From contig NC_079516.1 in NCBI RefSeq assembly GCF_000801105.2, positions 46,790,908-46,854,907 of the forward strand: DNA of 64,000 nucleotides. The letters run 5' to 3'. Below the pieces are notes generated by a model that was not told where the DNA came from, did no database searches, and was given only the letters and a program-made list of their open reading frames with translations. Below are positions 1 to 11,479 of the stretch, piece by piece; the first letter of the stretch is position 1, and every line of letters begins with the position of its first letter. A program made the translations under genes and the position numbers. This DNA comes from Raphanus sativus. Its lineage: Eukaryota; Streptophyta; Magnoliopsida; Brassicales; Brassicaceae.

Positions 1-161
1 GGAGAAGGACGCACGTGGGCTGGTCGAGCTGGTTGGCCGGTGATCTTCATGAACTGATGGTGAATCCTCGGTTTGGTCGAGCTGGTTGACAAGATCGCCA
101 CTTTGGTTCGTGTCCATGAACAAAAAAGAACGGTGCTCGATTTTGGTTCTATCAGACGTGG

Positions 162-644
162 TCTAGTTGTGTCGCGATGGCTGAGAAGATGTACACAACG
201 GATAATTCTAAGAGCTTTGTTTACAAGCCAAAGGAGGGTAAATGGGAAACAGAAGAGATGCTGAGTTCTAAGACGTGGGGGAGTAATGCGTGTGTTGTCG
301 ATGATGTATTGTACTATTTTGATAAGCTGGACTTAAGAGCATATGATTCAAAGCATAGGTGTTGGGGAGTGGTGAAAGGTTTGGAAAATTATTTGCCAAT
401 GACTATAAGGTCAGATTGGATAGGCACTGCGAACTACTGTGGGAAACTTGCTTTGTGTTTTTCTAAAGGATGGGGGCCTTATCCTAAAGGAAGAGGGTGG
501 TGTAGAACAATGAAGATTTGGTGTGCTGAGATTTCGCTGGAAAGACGTCAAGGAGGACAAATTTGGGGTAAAGTTGAGTGGTGTGATCAGGTTCTGGTCG
601 CTGATAATTTATTCGTGAAGAAATTTGTAACTGTTTTGGTCTGA
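162..644 (+). pseudogene. F-box/kelch protein, C-terminal part (5'-broken copy)
   Basis: The open frame from the ATG at 177 (155 aa) matches the C-terminal half of the intact F-box/kelch protein at 2125-3225. Both share MA.K.YT, FVY.PKE.KWET, a V.DDVLYYF block, [16 protein letters not shown] and a [12 protein letters not shown] stretch before WGKVEWCD. Similarity continues a few codons upstream of the ATG, but that frame meets a TGA at 117-119 and bases 1-160 show no F-box or kelch sequence. The true N-terminus is therefore missing, lost by rearrangement or lying in an unseen exon. It is probably a decayed tandem paralogue; the window edge leaves some doubt. Confidence 0.7.
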
Positions 645-675
645 TGCAGGAACTCTTACTAGTGTAATTTGTGTT

Positions 676-1386
676 TGTTGACATTTTGATCTTCTTGACT
701 TGGCCTCTCTGTTTTGTTCTCTGTTTCTGTCTTGTGTTTTATCATAACACAAGCTTACACTCACTCTCTTGACTCTCTCAGTCACGTTTTGTTTATGGTT
801 GTAGAAAGAGAAGAGAGAACACTTTGATGTCTACATTTTTCTTTTTCTCCAAATCTTTTTTATTAGACTTGGATATTTTCTTACAACAACACACAACACA
901 CACTTATTGTAGTTGTACTCTAACTACTATACACATGACTACTTGCAACTCTAGACTCAACAAATCCCACTTGCACCTTACTTCTAGACTTGTTGCTTAC
1001 AAGCAAACTTGCTTAAACCACTAAAACTCCTAACACCTATTACCAACTTAACTTAGTTAGCTTACATCTAACTAGTTACTTTTATTCTTCTTGTTGTGTA
1101 ACGAAGTTACACAACCCACTGATCTTGACTTCTTGTTCATGTCGTCCACGTTGGATGCTTCTTCTTCTTCCACCGTTTCTTGCGCGCCAAGTCTTCTTCT
1201 TCTTCTCGTACATCTTCTCCTTTGTAGCTTCTCCTCTGCTACACTTTGTTGTTCTTCTTCTAAGTGACTCCTTGGTCACTTCTTCAATCTTCTTTTCTTT
1301 TGTGGCAAGCTTCCTTGCTTCCACTTCTTCTTCTCTCTTGATTCCACCTTCTTTTTGTGTGTTTGATCAAAGGTTCAATTCCAACA
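676..1386. mobile_element. solo LTR, Copia-like, with 5-bp target duplication
   Basis: A 711-bp block begins TGTTGACATTTTG and ends TTCAATTCCAACA, giving the TGTTG...CAACA termini usual for Copia LTRs. It is flanked by a direct GTGTT at 671-675 and 1387-1391, the expected 5-bp target site duplication. It interrupts the 3' flank of the F-box fragment: the gene-A 3' flank has the corresponding uninterrupted sequence near 3250, and the homology (GAGTTTTCTTTTCA) resumes at about 1427. No gag or pol sequence lies inside, so it is a solo LTR left by recombination. A 10-bp inverted repeat with a 3-base spacer lies at 1093-1115. Confidence 0.8.
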
Positions 1387-1789
1387 GTGTTTTTGTTTTT
1401 ATTGTGTTTTGTCCAAATGACTGAATGAGTTTTCTTTTCATTATCTTAAATGAGCATAGTCAAAATTTGAGAATCTATATTGTTTAAAACCGTTTTTTTG
1501 TTCTTCAAGGAGAAACACCTGCAATTACAAAGAATAAACTTATGGACAAATATGTCATGACTGGTGTTTTCTAAGTAATAATTTAGGAGTTTATAAAGAC
1601 AAGGTGAATGTCGACATCATTGTTATCTTCATCCTCGCTAGGACTACATCAAGATGGTGGTGATAAGGTGGAAAATCGACTTTGGTGAAGAGACCACCAC
1701 TTTCTTTTCCATCCCTCCTCTTGGCTACAAAACTCCAACAATTTTTTTAACTTCAGCAATTGAGGGTGCAGAAACAAATTAGGCAAACA

Positions 1790-2050
1790 CAAATTAAGTT
1801 TCTCAAGTAAATCTGTGAAAAAGTAAAGAAATCTATAAAAACGATGTAAAGCTATAAAGAATTAAGGAAATATGTGATAAAAGGAATCAAATCAGTTGAC
1901 ACTAATTAAAAAATCTGTCATAATTTACTAAATTTGTGGTAAGAAGAAAACAAATCTGTATATATGTGAACAAAAGTAAAGAAATCTTTTTTTTTTTTGA
2001 TCAACAAAGAAAAGAAATCTATCAATAAAAACTAAAAAGTATGCTGTGTC
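1790..2050. repeat. degenerate AT-rich repeat upstream of the F-box gene
   Basis: Repeated short phrases of the type AAATCTGT.AAA, separated by AAAGAAAA runs, occur immediately upstream of the F-box gene. The same repeat family lies at 5640-6130, upstream of the relic F-box copy. This supports the upstream region having been duplicated with the gene. Confidence 0.5.
1988..2010 (-). mobile_element. micro-insertion: LINE tail of 23 bp
   Basis: An 11-T run followed by GATCAACAAAGA lies between direct copies of AAAGAAATCT (1978-1987 and 2011-2020). On the minus strand it reads ...TTGATC followed by poly(A), the same ending as the LINE fragment at 20522. Confidence 0.65.
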
Positions 2051-2124
2051 ATATTTTCTCTGATCCTTATAAGTTTAGAGTTGTGTCATATTTTCTCTAA
2101 GATTGGGTCATTGCTGATACAGAG

Positions 2125-3225
2125 ATGACTTCCAAAACGAATGGAGAAAATGATCAATCCTCGCAACAATCTATAATCACGTCACTTCCCGAAGACATCG
2201 TGGTTGACATCTTAGCGCGTGTGCCAGTACGCGACTATCCAGCTCTCTCCCTCGTTTCAAAGCAGTTCCAATCACTTGTTACGTCAAATGAGATATACCT
2301 GAGAAGATCTTTGTTGAGGTGCACAGAGAACTGCCTGTATGTTGTACTCCACAGCAGTGAAATCCCTAACGAGCGCTTGTATATTCTTCGCCGTAATGCC
2401 AACGGCAACCGCTGCATGGTTCATATCTCTTCTCTTTTGGATTTGCCAAAGGAGGGTGAAAGCTTTGTCGCAGTGGGTTCGATGATATATGGGTTTGGTG
2501 TAACGGACAATGAAGGTTCGCCACTGTCATCGAGTGCGTTTACCATCGACTGCAGATCGCACACGGTGAAACCACTCCCCAAGATGCCTATACCCATGGC
2601 TAATACAGCTGCTGGCTTTCTAGACGGGAAAATTTACGTATTTGGACACTGCAGTATGATCTCAGAGGTGATGGTGGTGTTCAATACAGAAACACAAATG
2701 TGGGAGCCTGGTCACATAAAGCCAGACACTGCTTCACCAGCTGAGGCGTGGCATCATGGTTATATGGCTGTGATGGCTGGTAAGATATACACGAGGTATT
2801 TCATGAATAGATTTGTTTATGTGCCAAAGGAAGAAAAATGGGAAACGGACGAGGTGCTTAATTCAAAGGAGTGGGATCACCCTGTGTGCGTCCTTGATGA
2901 CGTTCTGTATTACTTCTATAAGTCTTTAAACAGGTATGATCCAAAGGAGAGGCGCTGGGGAGTGGTTAAAGGTTTGGATGAGTTGATGGCTGAGATAGAT
3001 CTCCTATTTTGGACAGATACCGTGCGGTTTGGTCGGAATCTGGCTTTGTATTTTTCAAAAGGAGGAGAAGAACAGATTTGTGAAACGACACAGAAGATTT
3101 GGTGTGCGGAGATTTCGCTTGGAAGACGTGAAGGAGGTGACATTTGGGGTAAAGTTGAGTGGTGTGATAATGTCTTAACTGTTGGGAAATTTTATTATAT
3201 GAACTCTCTAAGTGTCATGGTTTAA
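2125..3225 (+). CDS. F-box/kelch-repeat protein
   Basis: Single-exon gene of 366 aa. The F-box lies at residues about 18-60 ([15 protein letters not shown], then [12 protein letters not shown]); this module normally binds SKP1 in SCF ubiquitin ligases. Kelch-like segments follow at about 155-200 ([13 protein letters not shown], then [14 protein letters not shown]) and 240-290, consistent with a C-terminal substrate-binding propeller typical of the large Brassicaceae F-box/kelch family. Length is normal for that family. The ATG at 2125 is the first in frame and precedes the F-box by 17 residues. Two related copies flank it: 5'-broken at 162-644 and a relic at 6330-6460. Substrate unknown. Confidence 0.9.
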   Translation: MTSKTNGENDQSSQQSIITSLPEDIVVDILARVPVRDYPALSLVSKQFQSLVTSNEIYLRRSLLRCTENCLYVVLHSSEIPNERLYILRRNANGNRCMVHISSLLDLPKEGESFVAVGSMIYGFGVTDNEGSPLSSSAFTIDCRSHTVKPLPKMPIPMANTAAGFLDGKIYVFGHCSMISEVMVVFNTETQMWEPGHIKPDTASPAEAWHHGYMAVMAGKIYTRYFMNRFVYVPKEEKWETDEVLNSKEWDHPVCVLDDVLYYFYKSLNRYDPKERRWGVVKGLDELMAEIDLLFWTDTVRFGRNLALYFSKGGEEQICETTQKIWCAEISLGRREGGDIWGKVEWCDNVLTVGKFYYMNSLSVMV

Positions 3226-3510
3226 TTCATGAACTCTCCTTAAAATTTGTAGTGTGTTTTGTTTTATCTTTTTATATTTATTTCTCTATTTTCAGCTTCA
3301 CCCGAATGTCCGGATGAGTTTTCTTTTCACTAACCAAATCGTTTCTTGTTCTTCCTTTATGGTTTCTGAAATTTTCTTTTTTAGTAGAAATATATTTAAG
3401 AAATCTTATTTATTTGCCATGATGTTTAGAATATACTTAACGGGCGAGGAAACTCAAATTAGATATCTCAAGTACAAAATATTTGACATCCCATGAAGCT
3501 GAATGTGTTA

Positions 3511-3768
3511 GAGCATTAATATTGCAGATCCTTTAGGGGTTTCTTTAGAAAAAGTAGTATTGAGGGGCCCACAAAATTATTAAAAACTGTGACAAAAGTT
3601 GCGAATGAAAAAACGATCTTGGTATGTTTCTGGACTGTTTGCAGGTCCCACAGACATGTGGCGACCCGCAATTAGTTCTCTTTTAATTTTCTTTTTAAAA
3701 TAAGAGAAAACCAGAAAAAAAAATTTTTTTAAAGAAACTCAAAAACAGATTCAGCTATATTAATGCTC
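3511..3768. mobile_element. MITE, PIF/Harbinger-like, TTA target duplication
   Basis: A 258-bp element has terminal inverted repeats GAGCATTAATATTGC and, on the other strand, GAGCATTAATATAGC. TTA flanks it at 508-510 and 769-771 of the 3-kb block (3508-3510 and 3769-3771). There is no coding capacity. The duplicated unit near 6778-6795 reads straight through (GAATGTGTTCAGCGATAAAC), serving as an empty site. A 3-bp TTA duplication fits the PIF/Harbinger (Tourist) superfamily. Confidence 0.8.
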
Positions 3769-3875
3769 TTACAGTTATAAACAAAAACATAGGTTTTGAC
3801 AAGACACATTTTCAGATGGTGACGTGTGGATTTTACCCACACCACCAATAGTACATGAAAAAACATAGAAAAACA

Positions 3876-4346
3876 TTTTTTTTTTGATAAGTATGTGAAT
3901 ATCATTAGAAAATGAGAGAGTTTATTAATACAAAAAGTTTAAGCAGGCCAGTCTTCCTTTGCAAAAAAAAAAAAAAAAACAGAGGATGACTACAAATTTG
4001 ATACATGATGCTGAAGATGATTTACTCATGCTTTAGCCACAGCCCCATAAGATTGTGAAACTTCTTACGGTCCTTCCTTGCAGTGATTGAGTTCCGAACG
4101 AGCCTGTCAATCTTCTTGAAAGTGACAGAGATAGGAGTGGATATAGAATTGTGCAGCCTGTTGTTTCTCTCCCACCATAGTGAGTAGATGGTCGCATGAG
4201 CAGCTAACCGTCGAAGAGTAATTGGACACACATTGTCTTTAAGGCCAACCCACTCAATGAAAGCAGTCCAAGTGTGAAACCGGACAGGGTTGTATCCTAA
4301 CCGCTTAAGGATTAGCAGCCAAAGTTGCTCGCTGAACTCGCAACGC
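3876..4346 (-). mobile_element. 5'-truncated LINE: zf-RVT fragment and poly(A) tail
   Basis: Minus-strand ORF 4348-4022 (108 aa) carries the C-terminal part of a plant L1-like reverse transcriptase: RCEFSEQLW, then the weakly conserved W.A.IEWV region and an IYSLWWERNNR motif typical of zf-RVT domains. The minus-strand 3' end carries an A10 tail (T10 at 3876-3885). AAAAACA flanks the insertion at 869-875 and 347-353 of the relevant blocks (3869-3875 and 4347-4353). The equivalent site near 6880 is empty. A dead, 5'-truncated copy. Confidence 0.8.
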
Positions 4347-4589
4347 AAAAACAGTTTTGGTTTATTTTTAGAACCAACATTTGTCTTTTCAAAAGAGTTT
4401 CATCTTCTTCTCTTTTCTTTTTGGTTTGTTTGATAATTCTTTTTTTTTTTGGTCTAAATGTTAAGATTTATACCACTTTTTTGAGTTTACATTGTTGTGA
4501 AACACAACTTATTACAAAAAAGAGAAAGGAAAAAAGAGAGAGGAGCAAAGAGAGAGCAATCTAGACGGAGACGAGATTGCTAAAATAGA

Positions 4590-4945
4590 TGGAGACGAGA
4601 GGAATATCGACATCATTGTCATCTTCATCCTCACAAGCCACCACTGCATCAAGATGGCGACGGTAAGGAGGCAACTCCACTTTAGCGATATCCCGAGCCA
4701 GATCCACCACTTTCTTATATCCATCCTCTCTTTATGCCTCGGGAACATACTATTGAACAGAACATAGCTTCCACAAGAGATGCTGTACGCGTTCAGTCCT
4801 TTGTCTTCTAGCCACTGCAACACCTCATGCAGAGTTGCGTTTCCTTTTAGAACCCATCTGTCCCAAACTGTCCAAGCCATGTCGCGGAACCGGTTCAGCC
4901 ATGGAGAAGAGTGGAAGCGCCAGGTTGGAAAATGTGTTTCATGTG
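4590..4945 (-). pseudogene. duplicated 3'-terminal fragment of UBA1
   Basis: This stretch closely matches the last UBA1 exon around 6990-7345 and encodes [30 protein letters not shown] and [14 protein letters not shown] 2-base insertion (CTTATATCC instead of CTTGTCC near 4710) shifts the frame, so the conserved end is read out of frame. A deletion near 4888 removes the bases that encode PPKVVKH in the real gene. Homology stops near 4945. No promoter or upstream exons accompany it, so it is a pseudogene fragment made when the F-box/UBA1 interval was duplicated. Confidence 0.9.
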
Positions 4946-5489
4946 AATCCCGACTCTGGTTTGAACGTTTGGGAAGGATGGAAAACGATTATGTTTGGAT
5001 CACAACATACTGGCTTCCATAGAGCCTGTGGGTTCGGACACGATGGATCTCTTGCAAGGAGTGGTTGCTTTACGCCATTACACAACCGAGAGTAGTATGA
5101 CGAGACAGTTTAAGGGGAGATGGGAGAATGACTTCAACTCTTCAAAGAAAACAATACAATAACTTTCTCCAACGATCCGGGTCATTTTAGGGGTGTCATG
5201 TGACCCCACTAAACTCTTAGTGAGACCGCCCCTGATAATCACTAAAAGTATTCAAAGGAGAGAGGCTTTTAAAGAACATTCTAGGGATGAATCATACTGG
5301 AGTGACGGGACCAATCCAATTTGATTGAGAGAGAAACCGCGTGAACCCAGCTTATGAAATTCTAAAAATAGAAGGCACAGGTCAACTCAGAGTCGGTTAC
5401 TGGTCAAATCATTCAGGTCTCTCAGTGGTGCCTCCAGAGACATTGTACTCTAAGAGCAACAACATCGCTGCTTCTTATCAAAGCTCTTA
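4946..5489. other. unassigned spacer with a possible hAT-like terminus
   Basis: No convincing gene. Short open frames at 4946-5095 do not match a family I know. Sequence near 5190-5236 ends AGACCGCCCCTGAT, which on the minus strand starts with CAGGGGCGGTCT, resembling a hAT-type terminal repeat; no partner end was found. Confidence 0.3.
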
Positions 5490-5639
5490 GTGGTGGGGGC
5501 TATCATTTTCTTAAAAAACTTCACCTCTCTCCTCTTAGACTATATACAATGGTTTCAAGATTCAACATCCTCCACTTCATTTTTTTACATTTCACATCAT
5601 CTTCACCTCTCTCCTCTTAAACTTTGTTATGTTTTGAGT

Positions 5640-6130
5640 AACCATTCAAATTTGGTTAAATATAGTAAATTTTTGGTCAAAAGAATAAATAAGTCCATGG
5701 AATCAAAACTAAATTTGTGGTCAAAGAAAAAATAAATCTATCAAATTCTAATTAAATCAATTAGAAGTAAGTAAATTTCCGGCCAGAAAAATATAAATCT
5801 GTGAAATTTCAATTATAATGAAGCAAATCTATGGCTAAAATAAAATTTAATCTATCAAATTCAATTGAATATATCAAAATGAAGTAAGCCTGTGGCCAAA
5901 AGAAAAATTAGTCTATTGAATCCTAGTTAAATCTGTTACATGAAATAAATTTGTTGCCAAAGAAAAATAAATCTATGGATGCTATATAAATCTGTAAAAT
6001 TAAATAAGTTTTTGGCCAAAACTTGACAAATTTATTAAGAAAATCTTTCAAATTTAAATAAACTGTTCATAAAATAAATAAATCAGTCAAAAATAAGTTT
6101 GTGACTACATAAATGTTAGGAAAAATAAAT
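5640..6130. repeat. degenerate tandem repeat, about 53-64 bp period
   Basis: Six or more diverged units share the phrase GGCCAAAAGAAAAATAAATC followed by TATCAAATTC and AATTAAATCTGT. Unit landmarks (GG.CAAA...) fall near 5717, 5779, 5832, 5892, 5956 and 6014. The array lies upstream of the relic F-box copy; a related array precedes the intact F-box gene. Confidence 0.6.
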
Positions 6131-6329
6131 CTGTCAAATGGTAAAATCGTGAATAGTGTTTTGTAACAAATGAATTAAGGCAAAACATGTATCAAAAAAT
6201 AAACTAGTAAGTAAAATAAAACTAGATTTATTGTAGTAATAAACTGATAAATAAATGTTGAACTAAAATTTTCCCTTAAAATTATCGTAAATTACAATCT
6301 TTATAACTTGGTATTTATTTAGATTTGGT

Positions 6330-6460
6330 CCTATTTTGGTGAAACAACAAAGAAGATTTGGTATGCAGAGATTTGGCTTGGAAGACGTCAAGGAAGTGGA
6401 CAGGTTATGACTGTTGGTAAATCTACCTCTGCGGAATCTCTAGGTGTTATGGTTTGTCGC
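6330..6460 (+). pseudogene. relic 3' end of an F-box/kelch gene
   Basis: The sequence encodes ETTKKIWYAEIWLGRRQG and then VMTVGKSTSAESLGVMV, closely matching the last 50 residues of the intact F-box/kelch protein. The WGKVEWCD segment between the two parts is deleted. The downstream flank (GAGTTTTCTTTTCATTAACC near 6542) is also homologous to the 3' flank of the intact gene. The rest of the coding region is gone. Confidence 0.8.
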
Positions 6461-6972
6461 ATGAACTCCCTCCTTCAAACTTACGAATTGTGTTTTTTTT
6501 TTCTTTATTCATATGTTTTGAGCTTCACCCAAATTTATGGAGGAGTTTTCTTTTCATTAACCAAGTCGCTTCTTTTTCTTCTTTTATGGTTTCTGAAATC
6601 TTCTTTCATTTCTATTCAGTATATATATAAAGAAATTCAATTCTTGCTCTATAGTATGTATATAGAGTCTATACTAGCAGATCAGTTTAACTAAGCAAAA
6701 CATTTGCTGATTACGTTGATGCAAATGACCATAATCGAATTTCAGATGCCATGATGTTTATAACCCCAATGAAGCTGAATGTGTTCAGCGATAAACGAAA
6801 ACTCAAGTTTTGATAAGACACATGTTCGGATAAAAAAGACACATGTTCAGATTTACCCACACCAGCGAATAGTACATGAAAAACATTTTAAAGAAACAGA
6901 ATCCACATTTGTCTTTTTTTTCAAAAGAGTTTTATCTTCTTCTCTTTTCTTTTTGGTTTATTTGGTAAATTC

Positions 6973-9900
6973 TCACCTGAAATAGATGGAGACGAGAGGA
7001 ATATCGACGTCATTGTCATCTTCATCCTCGCAAGCCACCACTACATCAAGATGGCGACGGTAAGGAGGCAACTCCACTTTAGCGATATCCCGAGCTAGAT
7101 CCACCACTTTCTTGTCCATCCTCTCCTTGTGCCTCGGGAACATACTGTTAAATAGGAGACAGCTCCCACAAGAGATGCTGTATGCGTTAAGACCTTTGTC
7201 CTCCAGCCACTGCAACACCTCACGCAGAGTTGGGTTTCCTTTTAGAACCCATCTGTCCCAAACGGTCCAAGCCATGTCGCGGTGCTTCACCACCTTTGGC
7301 GGAACCGGTTCAGCCATGGAGAAGAGTGGAAGCGCCAGGTTGGCAAATGTGTTCCTGTAGGCTTCCACTTTGTGTCCTCCATCAAGGACCTTGTAAAGCT
7401 CGAGGCAGACCAGACCAGTGGCCATGGCTGTTGAGGTCGCAATCGCTGGGATGATTCTCCCTGCAATGAACTTTGCTTTCAGCTTGTCGACTTCAGGTAT
7501 GCTGTAGTTCCTCGCCCTCATGTTGGCTAGACCCGCTATCACATCCATGTGATAGTTTGTATCATCATCCTACACACACATCAGGATTCAAAATAACAAC
7601 ACTCATTGGTTAAAATTCAACCTTTGTTATCAGTTAGATTTGATTCAGTGAGTCTAGCATCGGAGAATACTTACCTTTTCGAATTGAATTGGTTTCATCC
7701 TGAAATCTGGAGACAAGTTATGCCTACACTTCTCGAGCTTAGCAATGAGGTCGTTGATGACTGCAGCGTCGTCCACCGAAGCAGTGGTTAAAGTAGTGGC
7801 TTTCTCATCTGTCACAATCTTTGCATCTGTTCTTGGCTCAAAGTCTGGTACTATCACATTGTCAATAGCTTCAGCTGCTGCCTTTGGGTCTTTGGTCCAC
7901 TCAGGCACAGGGATCCCAAATGTCTCTGCTCTTAAAATAGCAGTCGCTGTGATGAAATTGAGGAGGCTTGGGTCAGAAGAGGAGTACTGGAGCGGACGTG
8001 GGAACCTTTTTGGAGCAGACCAGAATGGAGCTCCAGTACTTGTCGCAGCATCTTCAGGAAATGTGTATATCAATTGCTTGACACGGTTAACAAAGTAATC
8101 CTCAAACCTGGTCACGTTAAATAGAAACACGTTAATGAGACTCCACAAAGAACTTCTTACCTCCTGACAACGTTTTTAAACCTTTTATAGTTTCCTACTT
8201 ATTTTACAATTAAACAATTCTGAATCCTGAAATGCTGCACACGTAAAAGAACTAAATCTCTCATTTCATCATTACTTGAAATGCTGCACACGTAAAGAAC
8301 TAAATCTCTCATTTCATCATTATCACTATGCCACACTGAACCTACGTACGACTAGTACTAATGAAGAGTGTGTCAGTACCTGAGTCGAGCCCAGGTTAAA
8401 CAGTCATGGAAGTTCTCACACTTCTCCTTGTCAAGACACTCAACAATCCTCTCCAATGTGTCCCTCGCCTGAGCATCGCCAGCACTCATCATTGAGTTAG
8501 TGTACTCGACCGGGCTAGAGAGATAAGCATTTACTTCAGCGGGAGTCTTCTCAAGCAGACCCTCGAACTCAGAGCGAGCCCAAGTTAAACAGTGATCAAT
8601 GTTATGTGGAAACGAGTGCACTGTACACATGGGGGCCTGTTTCTCTGGTGGATCCCTTGACGCACCGTAATTTTCAGTTAGATGTGGAATAACCATTTGT
8701 GTGTTGCACTTAGCACCAAGAGTCCCAGACTCGAGGAGAGGCTTCTGGAAATACAAGCACCTAGAATCAACATAGAGCCTCGCGTTGACATTATCCAGTG
8801 CATTGACGACAACAGTCAAGTTCTCCCAGAAGGCATCGTCAAATACATTCTCTGTCTCAGCGCCAACACGGTTTTGCAGAGCCTCAATGTTGAACTTGGG
8901 GTTTATAGCTGCAGCAGCGGAAGCAGCAACCGTTGATTTAGCTTGTCCAATGTTCCAGTCACGGAACAGAAATTGACGGCTGAGGTTACTCTTCTCGATT
9001 ATATCATCATCAGTCACTGTTAGCTTTCCTTGGTCTCCACAAGAAACTCCCATCAGAGCCATATTTTTCAAGAACTCACAACCAAGTGCACCAGACCCTA
9101 CTGTGAAAACTTTAGCATCTTCGAGTTTCTGCTGGAACTTGGCCCCAAATACAGATATTTGGGCATCGTACCTGCTGTTCCTTGGTGCAACGTCACTAGA
9201 ATCCAGAGGTTCAGAGGGGAGTGACTCCACTGAATCGAAGTAGAAAAACTGATAAAGAAAATAAGAAGTTCAACATCAGGTTCCATTATGAACTAGAAAC
9301 AATGTGTCAAAGAAACGTAATTATACGTATTAGGTAATGTTCCTTTATCATTGGGATTTCTATCTCTAGCTTAAGAAACTACTGAGGATACCTAATTCTC
9401 TTTGCACTTTCTAAACAGCTTTTTAAAGTTGTAATATATATAAGGATGAACATAGTTCTCTTGGGGTTTCTTTAATTTCTTCCTTACAAGGTTTCAATAA
9501 AAGAGCTTTGAGTTTTATTACTCGTGTCCAAGTTCCTAACTAGGCATATAAAGACTAAATATGTGTTGGCCAAGTATATGAAAAAGAAATATTACCTGAA
9601 AGAGGGGATGGAATTTTCCAGAGCAAGCTTTAACAACTTCCTGTCCAACAATACCGCCAAACATTGCAGCCATGGGATTCAGGACAGCCTTGGCTCCAAA
9701 GGCAAAGTGTCTTAGAAGCTTATGGTCGAGATTATCCACCTTCAAATCACCCTGCCCCGTATTGATGGCTGTGGCAATAGATATAAGCTTCTGAGCGTCC
9801 TCTTCCGAGCCAGCAACAGGAAATCTGCCAGCTCCGGATGTAAACCGATCAAGTGCTTGGAATGCTAAGTGAAGGAGTGGAGGCCGATCAAACTTAGAGA

Positions 9901-11479
9901 AATCACTAAACAGAAAATCCCCTGGATCACTAAGAGCTTCCCTCAACGGCTTGAAATTCAGTAACTTTGGTTGTTTCACCTGAGTGACAATACCACCCTT
10001 CACATATGTTCCATAGCCTGTCGTGTCCTCTTCAAGGGTGAATGAATATGGCCGTGCACTTTTTATCTTCCTTGGCTTCCCATCATTCAGTTCGGTCATA
10101 CCCTCAACTTCAGAGAAAACGACAAGGTCACCATCTTGAAATTCAAGTCTCTCATCGTCGACACAGGAGATAAAAGCCTGCTTCTCATTAGAGATAGAGG
10201 CAATGATGCCAGTGTGTGGTTCCTCTCCATCAACATCGAGAACTTCAAATTCAGGCCCAAAATCACAGAAGACAGAGCCAAAAAGACCCCTGACATCAGC
10301 CTTGACAAAGGCGATAGGAGGCTGGTGGGTGTGGCAATAGTCATTAAACTCAATTGCTTTTTCCAAGCTTATGTCAGAGAAAACAACAACCTGTTTCACA
10401 AGAAAGTAGATGAATCAGCGTAAACCAACCAACAAGAACCACCCACACAAGAGTACATACCTATAAGCATAAACAATAGAACCAGACAAACATCTACGAA
10501 GACGTTAACCATTTCTTTAATTCTTATCAATATATTTCCAAAGTTATCATAACTCCAAATATATCTCGATCTAACAGCAATCTAGTACACATAAGATCCA
10601 GACCAAATAGAACCAATAGAAAGCAAGTCTACATACCTGGAAACCAGAAAGATGCTCTTTGGTTAAGCTTGTGGTCAAGCTAGAGACGACCACAGCATTG
10701 TTAAGATCCTGCAACTTGTGAACAGAAGCATCCGCCCTATTCTTGCCAACATCATCCTCAGAGAAAACAAAGTTGCTAGATAAGTCCCATAGCTCTACAA
10801 CTCTTTCATCATGCAGTGTCACAGACTTCACACCAGCAAGAATCAGATTCTTGGCTGAGAACACCAACAAATTTTAATCATGAGAACAAAAACTTTACAA
10901 CTATAGAGTAAGATCGACTAAATCTCAGACTGATGATGATTCTGCAAGTTGCAATGATAAAATCAAGAGAAAAGCATTACCAATCTCGGCGCCAAGGCCG
11001 TGCATCCCGGAGATGAGAACGTTAGACGCAAAGAGACGCCTCATCGTCTCACGCCCGTACACGGCGAGCTGCCTGCTGTGCAGATCTTCATCAATCTCCT
11101 GACGATTCGAATTACCAAAAGCCATGTCGCGTTGCTGTACGACGCTACCGCCGCTGCTACTACTACCACCACCAGAAGCTACAATCGAAGAGTTCTCAGA
11201 CGCGGAATCAGTGATCTCGATGCGGCGTCTCTTAATCGGCGATGCTGAATCGGAACTGACGATCTCGCTAGCAACAGATGCTTCACTAGCTCGCTTGTGA
11301 AGCATAAAGTGATGGAGGAACCTGAGGAAAACGTAAGAGAACGCCATAGAGATCAAAACGAGATTAGGGAAAGAGATTCGTAACGAAAAATCGAAAGCGA
11401 TGAAAAAGTGAAATACCTAAACTCTAAATTTTGGAATCGATTCTTAGGAAACGAAGAGAAGCAAACACGCAAAACGTAC
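6973..11479 (-). CDS. UBA1: ubiquitin-activating enzyme E1
   Basis: Activates ubiquitin with ATP and passes it to E2 enzymes. Coding exons (minus): 11305-10981, 10854-10637, 10390-9596, 9248-8380, 8107-7675 and 7569-6973. They join in frame to 1078 aa, the usual plant E1 length. A 5'UTR intron runs 11479-11322 (GTACGT...CTCAG), hence the feature's upper limit. The inactive adenylation half begins with [15 protein letters not shown]; the active half has the [10 protein letters not shown] nucleotide loop (about residue 497); the catalytic Cys is about residue 654 in [10 protein letters not shown]. The protein ends in the ubiquitin-fold domain (last residues SIYFR). The start MLHKRASEA and the gene order favour UBA1 over UBA2. 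Introns hold only small repeats. Confidence 0.95.
8228..8322. repeat. tandem duplication in a UBA1 intron
   Basis: Two adjacent copies of about 47 bp start TGAAATGCTGCACACGTAAA at 8228 and 8277. They differ by one A in a homopolymer, so the duplication is recent. The repeat sits in the intron between 8380 and 8107. Confidence 0.85.

Noticed and set aside
1082..1424. Open frames on both strands (80 and 99 aa)
   Set aside because: They are low-complexity CTT/GAA-rich translations lying inside the solo LTR.
7606..8098. Plus-strand frames opposite UBA1 (61 and 117 aa), similarly 8682-9224 and 10136-10423
   Set aside because: They are antisense shadows of well-supported UBA1 exons.
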